A DNA stretch of 64,000 bases from Bacillota bacterium (GCA_019422105.1 JAHZDZ010000003.1:162230-226229); one strand, 5' to 3'. Shown: positions 49,077-57,608, numbered from the stretch's first letter. Translations and numbers: made by a program. The notes: a model not told the origin generated them from the letters alone.

Positions 49077-50633
49077 ATGAAGCGTGCGTTAATCAGTGTT
49101 TCAGACAAGACGGGCATTATTGAGTTTGCCAGGGAGTTATCCGCTTTGGGGGTGGAGATAATTTCCACGGGAGGAACCCATAAGGCTTTGGAGGAAGCAG
49201 GCATAAAGGTGACGGGTATCTCTGATGTGACCGGTTTTCCGGAATGTCTTGACGGCAGGGTAAAGACGCTGCATCCTGCCATTCATGCCGGCGTTTTGGC
49301 TATCCGTGGAAATGAAGAGCATATGAGGCAGATTGAGGAGCTTGGAATTGAACCTATTGATATGATTGTGGTAAATCTCTATCCCTTCAAGCAGACAATT
49401 TTGAAGGATGGCGTGACAAGGGCAGAGGCTATTGAAAACATTGATATCGGCGGCCCTACCATGATTCGTGCGGCAGCAAAAAACTATCAGGACGTGGCGG
49501 TTATCATCGACCCAAGGGATTACGGAAAAGTAATAGAAGAGCTGAAAAAGGACGGAGAGGTTTCTTTGGAGACAAAATTCTACCTCTGTGCCAAGGTATT
49601 CCAGCATACAGCACACTATGACTCCCTGATTGCAAACTATATGCGCAAGGAAGCGGGACTGGAGGCATTCCCTGAGACTTTGAGTCTGACTTATGAGAAG
49701 GTGCAGGATATGCGTTACGGTGAAAATCCTCACCAGAAAGCTGCCTTCTACAAGGAGGTAGGCAATACAAAGGGGCTTTTGACAAATGCGGTTCAGCTTC
49801 ACGGCAAGGAGCTTTCCTTTAATAACATCAACGACACGCATGGTGCTTTAGAGCTTTTGAAGGAGTTTGAAGAGCCTACCATAGTGGCATGCAAGCACGC
49901 GAATCCATGCGGTGTGGGCAGTGCGGACACTATATATGAAGCTTACATGAAGGCGTATAATTCTGATCCTGTATCCATATTCGGCGGTATCGTTGTTGCA
50001 AACCGTGAAATTGACAAGCAGACAGCGGAGGAAATCAGTAAAATTTTCCTTGAGATAGTTGTTGCTCCTTCCTTCAGCGAGGAGGCGGTGGAGATTATCA
50101 GCAAAAAGAAAAATATCCGCATTCTGGAATTAAAGGATATTGCCTGCAAGCAGCCTGAGGGCGCCATTGACATCAAGAAGGTTTCCGGCGGCATATTGGT
50201 GCAGGATATTGATAATGAGCTTCTGGCTGAGGATGAATTGAAGGTTGTAACAGAGCGCAGGCCAACGGAAAAAGAGATGGAGGATATGCGCTTTGCATGG
50301 AAAATGGTAAAATATACGAAATCAAACGGCATTGCCATTGGCAAGGACAAGCAGTCCATTGGCATTGGGCCGGGACAGGTGAACAGGATTTGGGCATGCT
50401 GCCAGGCGATTGAGCATGGCACAGCACAGCTTGGCGCTGACGCTGTAAAGGGCGCGGCTTTAGCAAGTGATGCTTTCTTCCCGTTTTCAGACTGTGTGGA
50501 GGAATGCGCGAAAGCAGGCATAACGGCAATTATTCAGCCGGGCGGATCAGTGAGAGATCAGGAATCCATTGATGCCTGCAACAAACATGGTATTGCAATG
50601 GTATTTACAGGAATGAGACATTTCAGGCACTGA
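49077..50633 (+). CDS. purH: Bifunctional AICAR formyltransferase / IMP cyclohydrolase
   Basis: Catalyses the last two steps of purine synthesis, AICAR to FAICAR to IMP. The 518-residue length is normal. The N-terminal IMP cyclohydrolase has ALISVSDKTGIIEFA, STGGTHKALEEAGI, GRVKTLHPAIHAG and IENIDIGGPTMIRAAAKN. The transformylase domain has RYGENPHQKAAFY, ACKHANPCGVGSADT, SNGIAIGKDKQSIGIGPGQV and a final IIQPGGSVRDQESI. The ATG follows TAAAGGAGGATT. Controlled by the ZTP riboswitch upstream; a terminator follows. Confidence 0.97.
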   Translation: MKRALISVSDKTGIIEFARELSALGVEIISTGGTHKALEEAGIKVTGISDVTGFPECLDGRVKTLHPAIHAGVLAIRGNEEHMRQIEELGIEPIDMIVVNLYPFKQTILKDGVTRAEAIENIDIGGPTMIRAAAKNYQDVAVIIDPRDYGKVIEELKKDGEVSLETKFYLCAKVFQHTAHYDSLIANYMRKEAGLEAFPETLSLTYEKVQDMRYGENPHQKAAFYKEVGNTKGLLTNAVQLHGKELSFNNINDTHGALELLKEFEEPTIVACKHANPCGVGSADTIYEAYMKAYNSDPVSIFGGIVVANREIDKQTAEEISKIFLEIVVAPSFSEEAVEIISKKKNIRILELKDIACKQPEGAIDIKKVSGGILVQDIDNELLAEDELKVVTERRPTEKEMEDMRFAWKMVKYTKSNGIAIGKDKQSIGIGPGQVNRIWACCQAIEHGTAQLGADAVKGAALASDAFFPFSDCVEECAKAGITAIIQPGGSVRDQESIDACNKHGIAMVFTGMRHFRH

Positions 50634-50643
50634 GAAAACAGCA

Positions 50644-50668
50644 GAAGGGCGGGAAACCGCCCTTTTTT
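50644..50668 (+). terminator. purH terminator
   Basis: AGGGCGG and CCGCCCT form a GC-rich stem around GAAA, followed by TTTTT. Confidence 0.9.
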
Positions 50669-50828
50669 GTTTGTGCTTTTTCAGATTTAAGTAATTCTTT
50701 ATACAGACTTAAAAGAAATGAAATAAATTGTGTTGAATAAAAAAAGGAATAAATGTATAATAAGTAACATTGATAATTATGTACTTTTTTAGAAAAGCAG
50801 AGTGAATACCATAAAAGGATGATGAATT

Positions 50829-51896
50829 TTGGCCAGAAAGAGGAAAAGAAAGGGCGGGCTTTTAAAAATTGTTGTTCCCGTAATTCTGATATTGATAGTC
50901 ATGTTTGCGTTTTACAAAATAGGACTGTCTTTGTTTGCGGGGAGTGACAGCCTGGATGATGTGGATACTTCCAAGCTGACGGGAGAGGTGGTTTCCGTCA
51001 ATATACCGGAGGGAGCTTCTACGAAGGACATTGCAGAGATATTAAAGGAAGAGGGTCTTATCAAAAACGCGACAGTTTTCCGTTTAAGAAGTAAAATAAA
51101 CGGTTTCGACGGCACTTACAAGCATGGTGTACATGAAATACAGGTAGGGCTTGATGACGATGCGATTATGCTTGTGCTTCAAAAGGGAGCTTTGGACGCC
51201 GACCAGACGAAGGTGACCATACCGGAGGGCTATACGGCGTATCAGATAGCGGCGTTAATGGAGGAAAAGGGTATTGTAACGGCTGACGCCTTTATAGCTG
51301 CTGTCAACAGTACGGATTACGATTATGATTTTATCCAAAATCTGCCGCAGAGAAAATACCAGCTGGACGGATACCTGTTTCCGGACACCTACTATTTAAA
51401 GGAAGGTATCACGGCGGAGGAAATTGTGGACAAAATGCTGGCGCGCTTTAACGACGTATACAGCAGGTTCAAGGGAGAAATCGACGGCTCCGGTAAATCT
51501 TTGGATGAGATTATTACGGTAGCCTCTATTGTTGAGGCGGAAATAAAGGTGCCCGAGGAGAGACCTCGTGCCGCCGGCGTCATTTATAACAGACTGGAGG
51601 ATGGGATGCCTCTCCAGATGTGTTCCACGGTTCTCTATTCTTTGGAAATCAGAAGAGAAAACCTGACGCTTGACGATTTGGAAGTGGATTCTCCTTATAA
51701 TACCTATAAGAATTCAGGGCTTCCGTCTGGGCCAATCTCTAACCCCGGTGAGGCGGCGATAGAGGCGGCGGTACATCCTGAGGATAACAAATATTTGTAT
51801 TTTGTGTTAAAAGCGGATGCGGATGGGGAGCATGTATTTACGGAAACCTATGATGAATTTTTGAAAGCCAAGGAAAAATATAAACAGCAGTTTTAA
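50829..51896 (+). CDS. mltG: Endolytic transglycosylase MltG
   Basis: A 355-residue YceG-like enzyme that cleaves nascent glycan strands. Residues 1-15 are very basic (ARKRKRKGGLLK), followed by one membrane helix (IVVPVILILIVMFAFYKIGL). LysM-like strand VSVNIPEGASTKDIAEIL and the second TKVTIPEGYTAYQIAALM precede the YceG core: QLDGYLFPDTYYL, the catalytic glutamate in TVASIVEAEIKVPEERP, AGVIYNRLEDGMPLQ and YNTYKNSGLPSGPISNPGEA. Translation starts at TTG 50829 after AAAGGATGATG. As in B. subtilis, the tRNA-modification genes trmR and trhP follow, but here a repeat array is inserted between. Confidence 0.94.
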   Translation: MARKRKRKGGLLKIVVPVILILIVMFAFYKIGLSLFAGSDSLDDVDTSKLTGEVVSVNIPEGASTKDIAEILKEEGLIKNATVFRLRSKINGFDGTYKHGVHEIQVGLDDDAIMLVLQKGALDADQTKVTIPEGYTAYQIAALMEEKGIVTADAFIAAVNSTDYDYDFIQNLPQRKYQLDGYLFPDTYYLKEGITAEEIVDKMLARFNDVYSRFKGEIDGSGKSLDEIITVASIVEAEIKVPEERPRAAGVIYNRLEDGMPLQMCSTVLYSLEIRRENLTLDDLEVDSPYNTYKNSGLPSGPISNPGEAAIEAAVHPEDNKYLYFVLKADADGEHVFTETYDEFLKAKEKYKQQF

Positions 51897-52638
51897 TATG
51901 GCTGAGAAAATTGTGTGAAGAAAGCAAAAAAGTGTAAGCTTGCAAGCAGGGAACACATATAAATCGCTCAGATGAAAGTAGAGCTGATAGGTTGATGTGA
52001 GACGGGGATTATCGGTTTATTGCTTTTCGGGTGTGAGCAATAAAAAATAGCCGCAGGGTGGATATTTTTACGGATGAAATGGATTTTTATTTCATCCGTT
52101 TCCCAAAGTGTCGTTTTTTATTGCGAGGCAATAAAAAACAACCGCAAGGTGGCTATTTTTACGGATGGAATTGTTTTTTATTTCATCCGTTTCCCAAAGT
52201 ATCGTTTTTATAGCGAGGCAATAAAAACCAGCCGCAGGGTGGATATTTTTACGGATGGAATTGTTTTTTATTTCATCCGTTTCCCAAAGTGTCGTTTTTT
52301 ATTGCGAGGCAATAAAAACCAGCCGCAGGGTGGCTATTTTACAGATGGAATTGTTTTTTATTTCATCCGTTTCCCAAAGTGTCGTTTTTATTGCGAGGCA
52401 ATAAAAACCAGCCGCAAGGTGGCTATTTTTACGGATGGAATGGGTTTTCAGTCGGCCGCCGGCGGCAAAATTAATGATTGGCGGTTTTCGGACAATTTTT
52501 GCCACTTATGTTTATTGTGTTAACAGTAAAAATGATGCAGAAACTATTTTCTCTGTGTTTGATAGAATAAAATATTGGTATGGGAAAGGTGCAGCAGTGC
52601 AAAGCCTTTTACCCGAACAAAATGTAAGGAGCAGCTTA
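51897..52638. other. Gene-free region with repeat array between mltG and trmR
   Basis: Dominated by tandem array B (52035-52440). The plus strand happens to stay open from 52074 to 52523 because the unit is 90 bp long, but the predicted peptide has no ribosome binding site and is not taken as a gene. Confidence 0.6.
52035..52440 (+). repeat. Tandem palindromic repeat array B (5 units, 90 bp)
   Basis: Units start at about 52035, 52125, 52215, 52306 and 52395; the last is truncated at 52440. Each has GAGGCAATAAAAA, hairpin 1 (AGCC-GCAAGGT-GGCT), then hairpin 2 (ACGGATG-GAA...TTT-CATCCGT), TTTCCCAAAGTGTCG and TTTTTATTGC pairing with the opening GCAATAAAAA. Compared with array A, hairpin 2 has changed on both arms (GGATTGA/TCAATCC versus GGATGGAA/TTTCATCC), so pairing is kept. 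Confidence 0.92.
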
Positions 52639-53337
52639 ATGAACTATGTAACGGAAGATTATATGAATAGCTATTTGAGAACAGTGCAGCCCTGGTTTGA
52701 CGGTGTGCTCGGCGAGATACAAAGGGAAGCGTGGGAGGCTAAGGTACCCATTATCCCGCAGGAAACGGCAAGATTTTTGAGTGTACTGCTCTCCATGAAA
52801 AAACCAAAGCATATTTTAGAAATCGGTACTGCTGTCGGTTTTTCCGCAGGGCTTATGTGCCGGTATCTGGAGGAGGGCGGCAGTGTGACAACCATTGACC
52901 GATTTGAGGTCATGCTGAAGGATGCCCGTGTTAATATCAAACGTATGGGCTTGGAGGACACCATTACAATACTGGAGGGAGATGCGGCAGACATCCTTCC
53001 CACATTGACAGGCCCTTATGACGTAATTTTTATGGACGCGGCGAAGGGACAGTACAGTCAGTTTCTGCCTCATTGTCTGAGACTTATGCCCGTTGGAGGG
53101 ATACTTATAGCCGATGATGTATTGCAGGGCGGAGATATTGCCCGTTCTCGCTTCAGTGTACCCAGGCGGCAGAGGACGATTCATAAGAGGCTTCGGAATT
53201 TCTTATGGGATATTTCACACAATGACTGTCTGGAATCTTCTATTATCCCCATTGGGGACGGTTTAGCGCTGTGCTATAAGAAAAAAGAATATGCGGCAAA
53301 GCAGGAGGGAGAGAGGGAAGATGACAACAGGGAATAA
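52639..53337 (+). CDS. trmR: tRNA 5-hydroxyuridine methyltransferase TrmR-type
   Basis: A 232-residue SAM-dependent O-methyltransferase of the YrrM group. The SAM-binding motif is ILEIGTAVGFSAGLMCRYLE, followed by TIDRFEVMLKDARVNIKRMG, the metal-site DVIFMDAAKGQYSQFLP and GGILIADDVLQGG. In B. subtilis YrrM (TrmR) methylates ho5U34 to mo5U34 in tRNA. The partner that makes ho5U, TrhP, is encoded next, overlapping by 17 bp, which supports the assignment strongly. I use ATG 52639, preceded by TAAGGAG; the longer frame extends into repeat DNA. Confidence 0.88.
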   Translation: MNYVTEDYMNSYLRTVQPWFDGVLGEIQREAWEAKVPIIPQETARFLSVLLSMKKPKHILEIGTAVGFSAGLMCRYLEEGGSVTTIDRFEVMLKDARVNIKRMGLEDTITILEGDAADILPTLTGPYDVIFMDAAKGQYSQFLPHCLRLMPVGGILIADDVLQGGDIARSRFSVPRRQRTIHKRLRNFLWDISHNDCLESSIIPIGDGLALCYKKKEYAAKQEGEREDDNRE

Positions 53338-54568
53338 GCCGGAGCTGCTTGCACCGGCAGGAGATTTGGAAAAGCTGAAAATTGCGGTGCTCTATGGAGC
53401 AGATGCTGTATATATGGGCGGGGAGGCTTATGGACTCCGTGCAAAGGCAAAAAATTTTGACCACGACACCATGAAGGAGGGAATTGAATTTGCTCATGAC
53501 CATGGTGCGAAGGTTTATGTGACAGCCAATATCTACGCCCATAATCATGATTTTGAGGGGATGGCGGATTATTTCAGAGAAGTGGAGGCCTTGGGTGCGG
53601 ATGCTCTTTTGGTTTCTGATTTGGGCGTGTTTTCTGTTGCGAGGGAAGCTGTGCCTAATATGGAGATTCATATTTCAACACAGGCAAATAACACAAATTA
53701 TCAGAGCGCTAAAATGTGGTATCGTCTGGGAGCGAAAAGGGTTGTCGTTGCCAGGGAGCTGTCCATAAAGGAAATCAGAGAAATGCGGGATAATATACCG
53801 GATGATATGGATATTGAGGCTTTTGTTCATGGGGCAATGTGTATTTCCTATTCCGGCAGATGCCTTTTAAGCAATTATTTAAGCGGGAGGGACGCCAACA
53901 AGGGGGCGTGTTCTCATCCCTGCCGCTGGAAATATTACTTGATGGAGGAGACAAGACCGGGCGAATATATGCCGGTAGAGGAAAATGAGAGAGGAACCTA
54001 CATCTATAACTCCAAGGATTTATGCATGCTTGGTCATGTACCGGACTTGATAGAAGCTGGAGTCACAAGCTTTAAGATTGAGGGAAGGATGAAAACACCC
54101 TTTTATGTAGGTACAGTGGTAAAGGCATACAGGCAGGCTATTGATGATTATTTTAACGACAAGGCTTTGTATGAAAAAAGAATTCCCTATTATATGGAGG
54201 AGGTCTCAAAAGCCAGCCACAGGGATTATACCACGGCTTTTTATTTCGGAAAGCCGGGTGGAAATGAGCAGGTTTATACCAATAACACCTATATCAGAAA
54301 TTATGATTTTATAGGTATGGCTATGGAGGACAGCGATGAAGAGGGAATTGCTGTTGTCATGCAGAGAAATAAGTTTGAGGTGGGAGAAGAGATTGAGGTT
54401 ATGCCCGCAAAGGGTGAATCCTTTTCTATGACAGTGAATCATATATGGAATGAGGATGGAGAGGAAATACAATCTGCGCCCCATCCACAGCAGATTTTGA
54501 AGCTGCGGTTTCCTCGTCCTGTAAAAAAATTTGATATGCTGAGAAAAGCAGTAAAAGCAGAAGCTTAA
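53321..54568 (+). CDS. trhP: U32-family tRNA hydroxylation protein TrhP-type
   Basis: A 415-residue peptidase-U32-family protein. ELLAPAGDLEKLKIAVLYGA, DAVYMGGEAYGLRAKAKNFD, VTANIYAHNHDFEGM, the signature EAFVHGAMCISYSGRCLLSN, and the cysteine pair in NKGACSHPCRWKYYL place it with YrrO/TrhP, which installs the hydroxyl of 5-hydroxyuridine at tRNA position 34 using prephenate-dependent chemistry. TrmR, which methylates that product, lies immediately upstream with a 17 bp overlap. B. subtilis has two genes (yrrN, yrrO); here a single one does the job. A terminator follows. Confidence 0.9.
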   Translation: MTTGNKPELLAPAGDLEKLKIAVLYGADAVYMGGEAYGLRAKAKNFDHDTMKEGIEFAHDHGAKVYVTANIYAHNHDFEGMADYFREVEALGADALLVSDLGVFSVAREAVPNMEIHISTQANNTNYQSAKMWYRLGAKRVVVARELSIKEIREMRDNIPDDMDIEAFVHGAMCISYSGRCLLSNYLSGRDANKGACSHPCRWKYYLMEETRPGEYMPVEENERGTYIYNSKDLCMLGHVPDLIEAGVTSFKIEGRMKTPFYVGTVVKAYRQAIDDYFNDKALYEKRIPYYMEEVSKASHRDYTTAFYFGKPGGNEQVYTNNTYIRNYDFIGMAMEDSDEEGIAVVMQRNKFEVGEEIEVMPAKGESFSMTVNHIWNEDGEEIQSAPHPQQILKLRFPRPVKKFDMLRKAVKAEA

Positions 54569-54590
54569 TGGTTTTGAGGCAATGGAAAAA

Positions 54591-54626
54591 GTGATAAAAA
54601 CAGTAGAATGTTTTTATCACTTTTTT
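54591..54626 (+). terminator. Terminator after trhP
   Basis: GTGATAAAAAC (54591-54601) pairs with GTTTTTATCAC (54610-54620), followed by six T residues. Confidence 0.9.
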
Positions 54627-54700
54627 GTTATAGAAATAGATTATTGTTTTGTTTACTCTAAATATGTTTTCGCGTAAAAAAATCTTTGATTGGCAGATTT

Positions 54701-54796
54701 ACCCGCCTCTATAGGCGGATGTACTTACTTATCTTACTTATGATGTTCAGTAGGGAAAATACTTAAGATGCCGGTTGCGAATCGTTTTAGTTGACT
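54701..54796 (+). repeat. Diverged dispersed element, copy 2
   Basis: CCGCC-TCTATA-GGCGG hairpin (54703-54718), GTACTTACT, GTTCAGTAGGGAAAA, and an end TTTTAGTTGACT. The blocks match 232-346 in order. It ends at the stop codon of the minus-strand small gene. Confidence 0.45.
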
Positions 54797-54972
54797 CAAT
54801 CATCGCCGCTTAGCAGGTTATTGGCATAGGTGTGAAGAGAATCCTCACTTAATACGTTGTCTCCGCGTTCTTTTATGGTACTTCTGACATAGTCGGGAAG
54901 AGAATTATAAAACTGCTTCGCTTCCTGGCAGTTTTCAAGCATGTCTGTTAAATCTTTATATTTTTTTTGCAC
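54796..54972 (-). CDS. Small helical protein, family member 1
   Basis: A 58-residue protein: MQKKYKDLTDMLENCQEAKQ, then FYNSLPDYVRSTIKERGDNV and SLHTYANNLLSGDD. Start GTG 54972 follows GGAGGTGATAAC on the minus strand. Two similar small proteins lie at 55121 and 56266. The shared plan is an aromatic residue, x2, LP/LS, then a charged helix, a polar turn and a last helix. I do not recognise a named family. An antitoxin-like, spore or regulatory role cannot be told apart here. Confidence 0.65.
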   Translation of the reverse strand: MQKKYKDLTDMLENCQEAKQFYNSLPDYVRSTIKERGDNVLSEDSLHTYANNLLSGDD

Positions 54973-55120
54973 GTTATCACCTCCGCTGTTATGTTTGGCA
55001 AAAGGATGAGGAAACATACATGAAAGAGAATGGTTGTTTTCCAATTTTTAATCCGCAAGACTCGAGAAAATGGTTCCATTTATTTGTTTTGATCTCTTCG
55101 AAAAACAGCATGTTCTGTAT

Positions 55121-55312
55121 TTACAGTTCCTGAAACATAGACTGTACAAAATGCTGCATTTGACGTTTCGAGCGTACGGAATGGGTCATTTCAATAATCT
55201 GCCTCTGCTTCGCTTCCGAAAGAGAGGCAAAATACTGCATGGCATCTATATTTTCTGCCATAGCCATTCCAAGTCCTATCGGTATTTCTCTGCTTTGAAG
55301 TATATTATTCAT
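55121..55312 (-). CDS. Small helical protein, family member 2
   Basis: A 63-residue protein: MNNILQSREIPIGLGMAMAE, then MQYFASLSEAKQRQIIEMTH and a C-terminal helix KRQMQHFVQSMFQEL. The ATG at 55312 on the minus strand follows GAGGTGATAAAT. It shares the YFASL....IIE pattern with its neighbours. Function unknown. Confidence 0.65.
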   Translation of the reverse strand: MNNILQSREIPIGLGMAMAENIDAMQYFASLSEAKQRQIIEMTHSVRSKRQMQHFVQSMFQEL

Positions 55313-55378
55313 ATTTATCACCTCATTTATAGTATGGGCCGAAGACCTTTTTTTACACTGTACAAATAAGGCAGCAGT

Positions 55379-56029
55379 TTATTTTTGGGGGTTTAAATTG
55401 CAAAATATGTTAAGGATATCAGAGTAAAAATTAGGTCTTTTTTGAATAAAAAAACGGCGGAGAAAATAGATGGCAGCAAGGGAACCAATCAGACAGACGA
55501 TAATGTCTAGCATGGTATCATTTACGCCGGTAGTCAAAGCCCTCTGAGGGTCGGTGTGAAGGAGAAGGTTTAAAATATACTCATAAATTTCCCAAACAGC
55601 CGCTACAGTTATGGAAAAACAGACGGAAAAAAAAGACAGCAATTTATAATCGGAGGCTTCCACTATTCTGTCTGTTTTCAATACATAGTAAAGGCAGCTT
55701 CCCAAAAGGGTAAAGACAAGGCCGGATACCATGTGTACAAATTTATCCCAGAAGGGGATTCTGGCGTAACCGTTAAACATCATTCCTATGACAAATGCCA
55801 GAACCAGAAAAATATAATACAGAAAACTGATTGCATAGATTTTCTTAAGCTCCAGCAGTTTATAGATGAGACTGGGTACAAAAAGAAGGAGAATTGCCGT
55901 CAGTGATAACAGGACATAGTAGAGTGTTGAAAAAAAGAAATTATATATTGCCATACAAAGGCAGAATACAATAGAAATCGGAATAAAAATTTTACAATAA
56001 TTTCTGTAGTTGTCATTTAAATCAATCAT
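55379..56029 (-). CDS. DUF2238-type integral membrane protein
   Basis: A 216-residue protein with six or seven hydrophobic helices. The diagnostic part is IPFWDKFVHMVSGLVFTLLG (residues about 90-110), later AAVWEIYEYILNLLLHTDPQ and GVNDTMLDIIVCLIGSLAAI, which match the YjdF/DUF2238 membrane family. These conserved D, H, E and N residues lie in or near the membrane. No function is known for the family. Start ATG 56029 follows CAGGGTG on the minus strand. It has no close partner; small helical proteins flank it. Confidence 0.78.
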   Translation of the reverse strand: MIDLNDNYRNYCKIFIPISIVFCLCMAIYNFFFSTLYYVLLSLTAILLLFVPSLIYKLLELKKIYAISFLYYIFLVLAFVIGMMFNGYARIPFWDKFVHMVSGLVFTLLGSCLYYVLKTDRIVEASDYKLLSFFSVCFSITVAAVWEIYEYILNLLLHTDPQRALTTGVNDTMLDIIVCLIGSLAAIYFLRRFFIQKRPNFYSDILNIFCNLNPQK

Positions 56030-56265
56030 ATATAACACCCTGCCTTCGTCATTAAAATAATTTTTTGTACCTGCTTTGCTATAGTATACGCAGTTTTACA
56101 GGAAAGTCCTGCTAAAGAAAATGGAAGAAAAACAAAGGGCTGCAATCAGGACACGGTTAAATGTGAGCATGCAGCGTGGGGCTTTTGTAAATAAAGTTTT
56201 GGCAGGCAAATAAAAAAGGTCCCGGCAGGTTTTTTGCCGTCAGGGCCTTTTTACCTTCTCTATAT
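56030..56265. other. Spacer with terminator
   Basis: About 235 bp. A terminator-type hairpin (56212-56252) closes the minus-strand transcript of the next small gene. Nothing else recognised. Confidence 0.45.
56212..56252 (-). terminator. Terminator after trxB and the small protein gene
   Basis: AAAAAAGG(T)CCC and GGGCCTTTTT, with an inner GGCA/TGCC, form a nested stem with T-runs on both strands. On the minus strand it ends the trxB transcript. Confidence 0.7.
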
Positions 56266-56427
56266 TTATAAATCACCGCAGCATTTTTCTCTGTTTTCCA
56301 AAAGGGAAACCGCAAGACAAAATTCTTCATAAGTTGTCAGCTTTATGCTGGAACGGTTTAATTCCTCTTTTATTGACTCTGGCAGAGTCTCAAAGCATAA
56401 TTTTAAGTCGCTGCTTATTTCCGCCAT
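56266..56427 (-). CDS. Small helical protein, family member 3
   Basis: A 53-residue protein: MAEISSDLKLCFETLPESIK, then EELNRSSIKLTTYEEFCLAV and SLLENREKCCGDL. The ATG at 56427 follows GAGGTGACAGT on the minus strand, 10 bp after the trxB stop, so the two form an operon. CFETLPESIKEEL lines up with FYNSLPDYVRSTI of member 1. It ends with a pair of cysteines, which is of note beside thioredoxin reductase. Confidence 0.65.
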   Translation of the reverse strand: MAEISSDLKLCFETLPESIKEELNRSSIKLTTYEEFCLAVSLLENREKCCGDL

Positions 56428-56437
56428 ACTGTCACCT

Positions 56438-57352
56438 CTATTGGCTGTAATATTCATTTATATAGTGAAATGCCTGCTGGGCGGCAACAGCGCCGTCAGC
56501 CGCAGCCGTTATAATCTGTCGCAGCTGCTTGGAACGGCTGTCTCCTGCAGCGAAAACACCAGCCAGGTTTGTTTTGCAGTCCTCTCCCGCAATATAATAT
56601 CCCTGTTCATCCAATGAAATTTCAGAGGCGAACAGGCTGTTGTCAGGCATAAGACCTATAGCAATAAAAGCGGCATCTGCTGCAAGATCATAGGGCTCCT
56701 TTCCTTTTTGGGAAATTGTGATGGCCTTTACTTTTTGTTCTCCTTTGATTTCAGTAACCTGTGCATCAAACAGAATTTCAATATTTTTTTTGGTGTTAAT
56801 GGCCTTTTCCAGTGCTTTTTCACCGCGGAAAGCGTTCCGTCGGTGTATTAAGTAAACCTTTTTGCAGATATTGGACAGATACAGGGCGTCTTCCAAAGCT
56901 GTATTGCCGCCGCCCACTACTGCTGTGACCTTATCCTTGAAAAAAGCCCCGTCGCAGGTTGCGCAGTAAGAAACACCCCGTCCGGCAAATTCTTCTTCTC
57001 CCGGGCAGCCTAATTTCCTTCTTTTTACCCCGTTTGCAAGTATGACTGCCTTTGCTTCACAGGTATTGTTATCGGTGCGAATTATTTTGGGAGTTTTGGA
57101 AAGCTCTGCGCCTGAAACTGTTTCAAAGGCTATCTCAACACCCTGGGCAACAGCCTGATTGTAAATGTTAGTTGCCAGCTCCACGCCTGTTATCTTTTCG
57201 ATGGCGGGATAATTTTCCACTTCGCTTGTTTCCGCTATCTGTCCGCCGTAGAAGTTTTTTTCAAATACCTTTACGGTTAGTCCTGCTCTGACGGCATAAA
57301 TGGCGGAGGTTAACCCTGCGGCGCCGGCACCTATTATAATAATGTCTGTCAT
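56438..57352 (-). CDS. trxB: Thioredoxin reductase
   Basis: A 304-residue NADPH-dependent flavoenzyme that keeps thioredoxin reduced. FAD site: IIIIGAGAAGLTSAIYAVRA. Redox-active CATC at residues 130-133 (VSYCATCDGAFF). NADPH site: AVVGGGNTALEDALYLS. FAD tail: GVFAAGDSRSKQLRQIITAA. Normal length. It stands upstream of a 53-residue cysteine-ended protein. Nearby oxygen-defence genes (ferritin-like, flavin reductase-rubredoxin) suggest a redox neighbourhood. Confidence 0.95.
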   Translation of the reverse strand: MTDIIIIGAGAAGLTSAIYAVRAGLTVKVFEKNFYGGQIAETSEVENYPAIEKITGVELATNIYNQAVAQGVEIAFETVSGAELSKTPKIIRTDNNTCEAKAVILANGVKRRKLGCPGEEEFAGRGVSYCATCDGAFFKDKVTAVVGGGNTALEDALYLSNICKKVYLIHRRNAFRGEKALEKAINTKKNIEILFDAQVTEIKGEQKVKAITISQKGKEPYDLAADAAFIAIGLMPDNSLFASEISLDEQGYYIAGEDCKTNLAGVFAAGDSRSKQLRQIITAAADGAVAAQQAFHYINEYYSQ

Positions 57353-57608
57353 AGTATCACCTCTTAGACTTTAGTATATCGCAGCTCAAAAAGTTTATAC
57401 CGCATCTTATGTGAAAGGATGGGGAGAAAAAATGAAAAAAATTCAATTATATAATCTGTATTCTATGAAAATTTATTCTGATAAACATTACCGGCACCTG
57501 CCATAGATAAAATAAAAATCCGCAAAGCGGTTTTGATTATGAACTGCTGCTGCGGATAATCATAGAGTATTAGAGTTTTGTTTACCTGTAAACAGGGATA
57601 TTAATTTT
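57353..57608. other. Spacer between trxB and the ferritin-like gene
   Basis: About 255 bp with no gene. AAAATCCGC (57515-57523) and GCGGTTTT (57527-57534) form a small terminator-like hairpin. Confidence 0.45.

Noticed and set aside
52074..52523. A 149-codon plus-strand frame with a 30-residue repeating peptide
   Set aside because: It is produced by five 90 bp palindromic units, a length divisible by three. It lacks a ribosome binding site, and the DNA-level palindromes explain the pattern.
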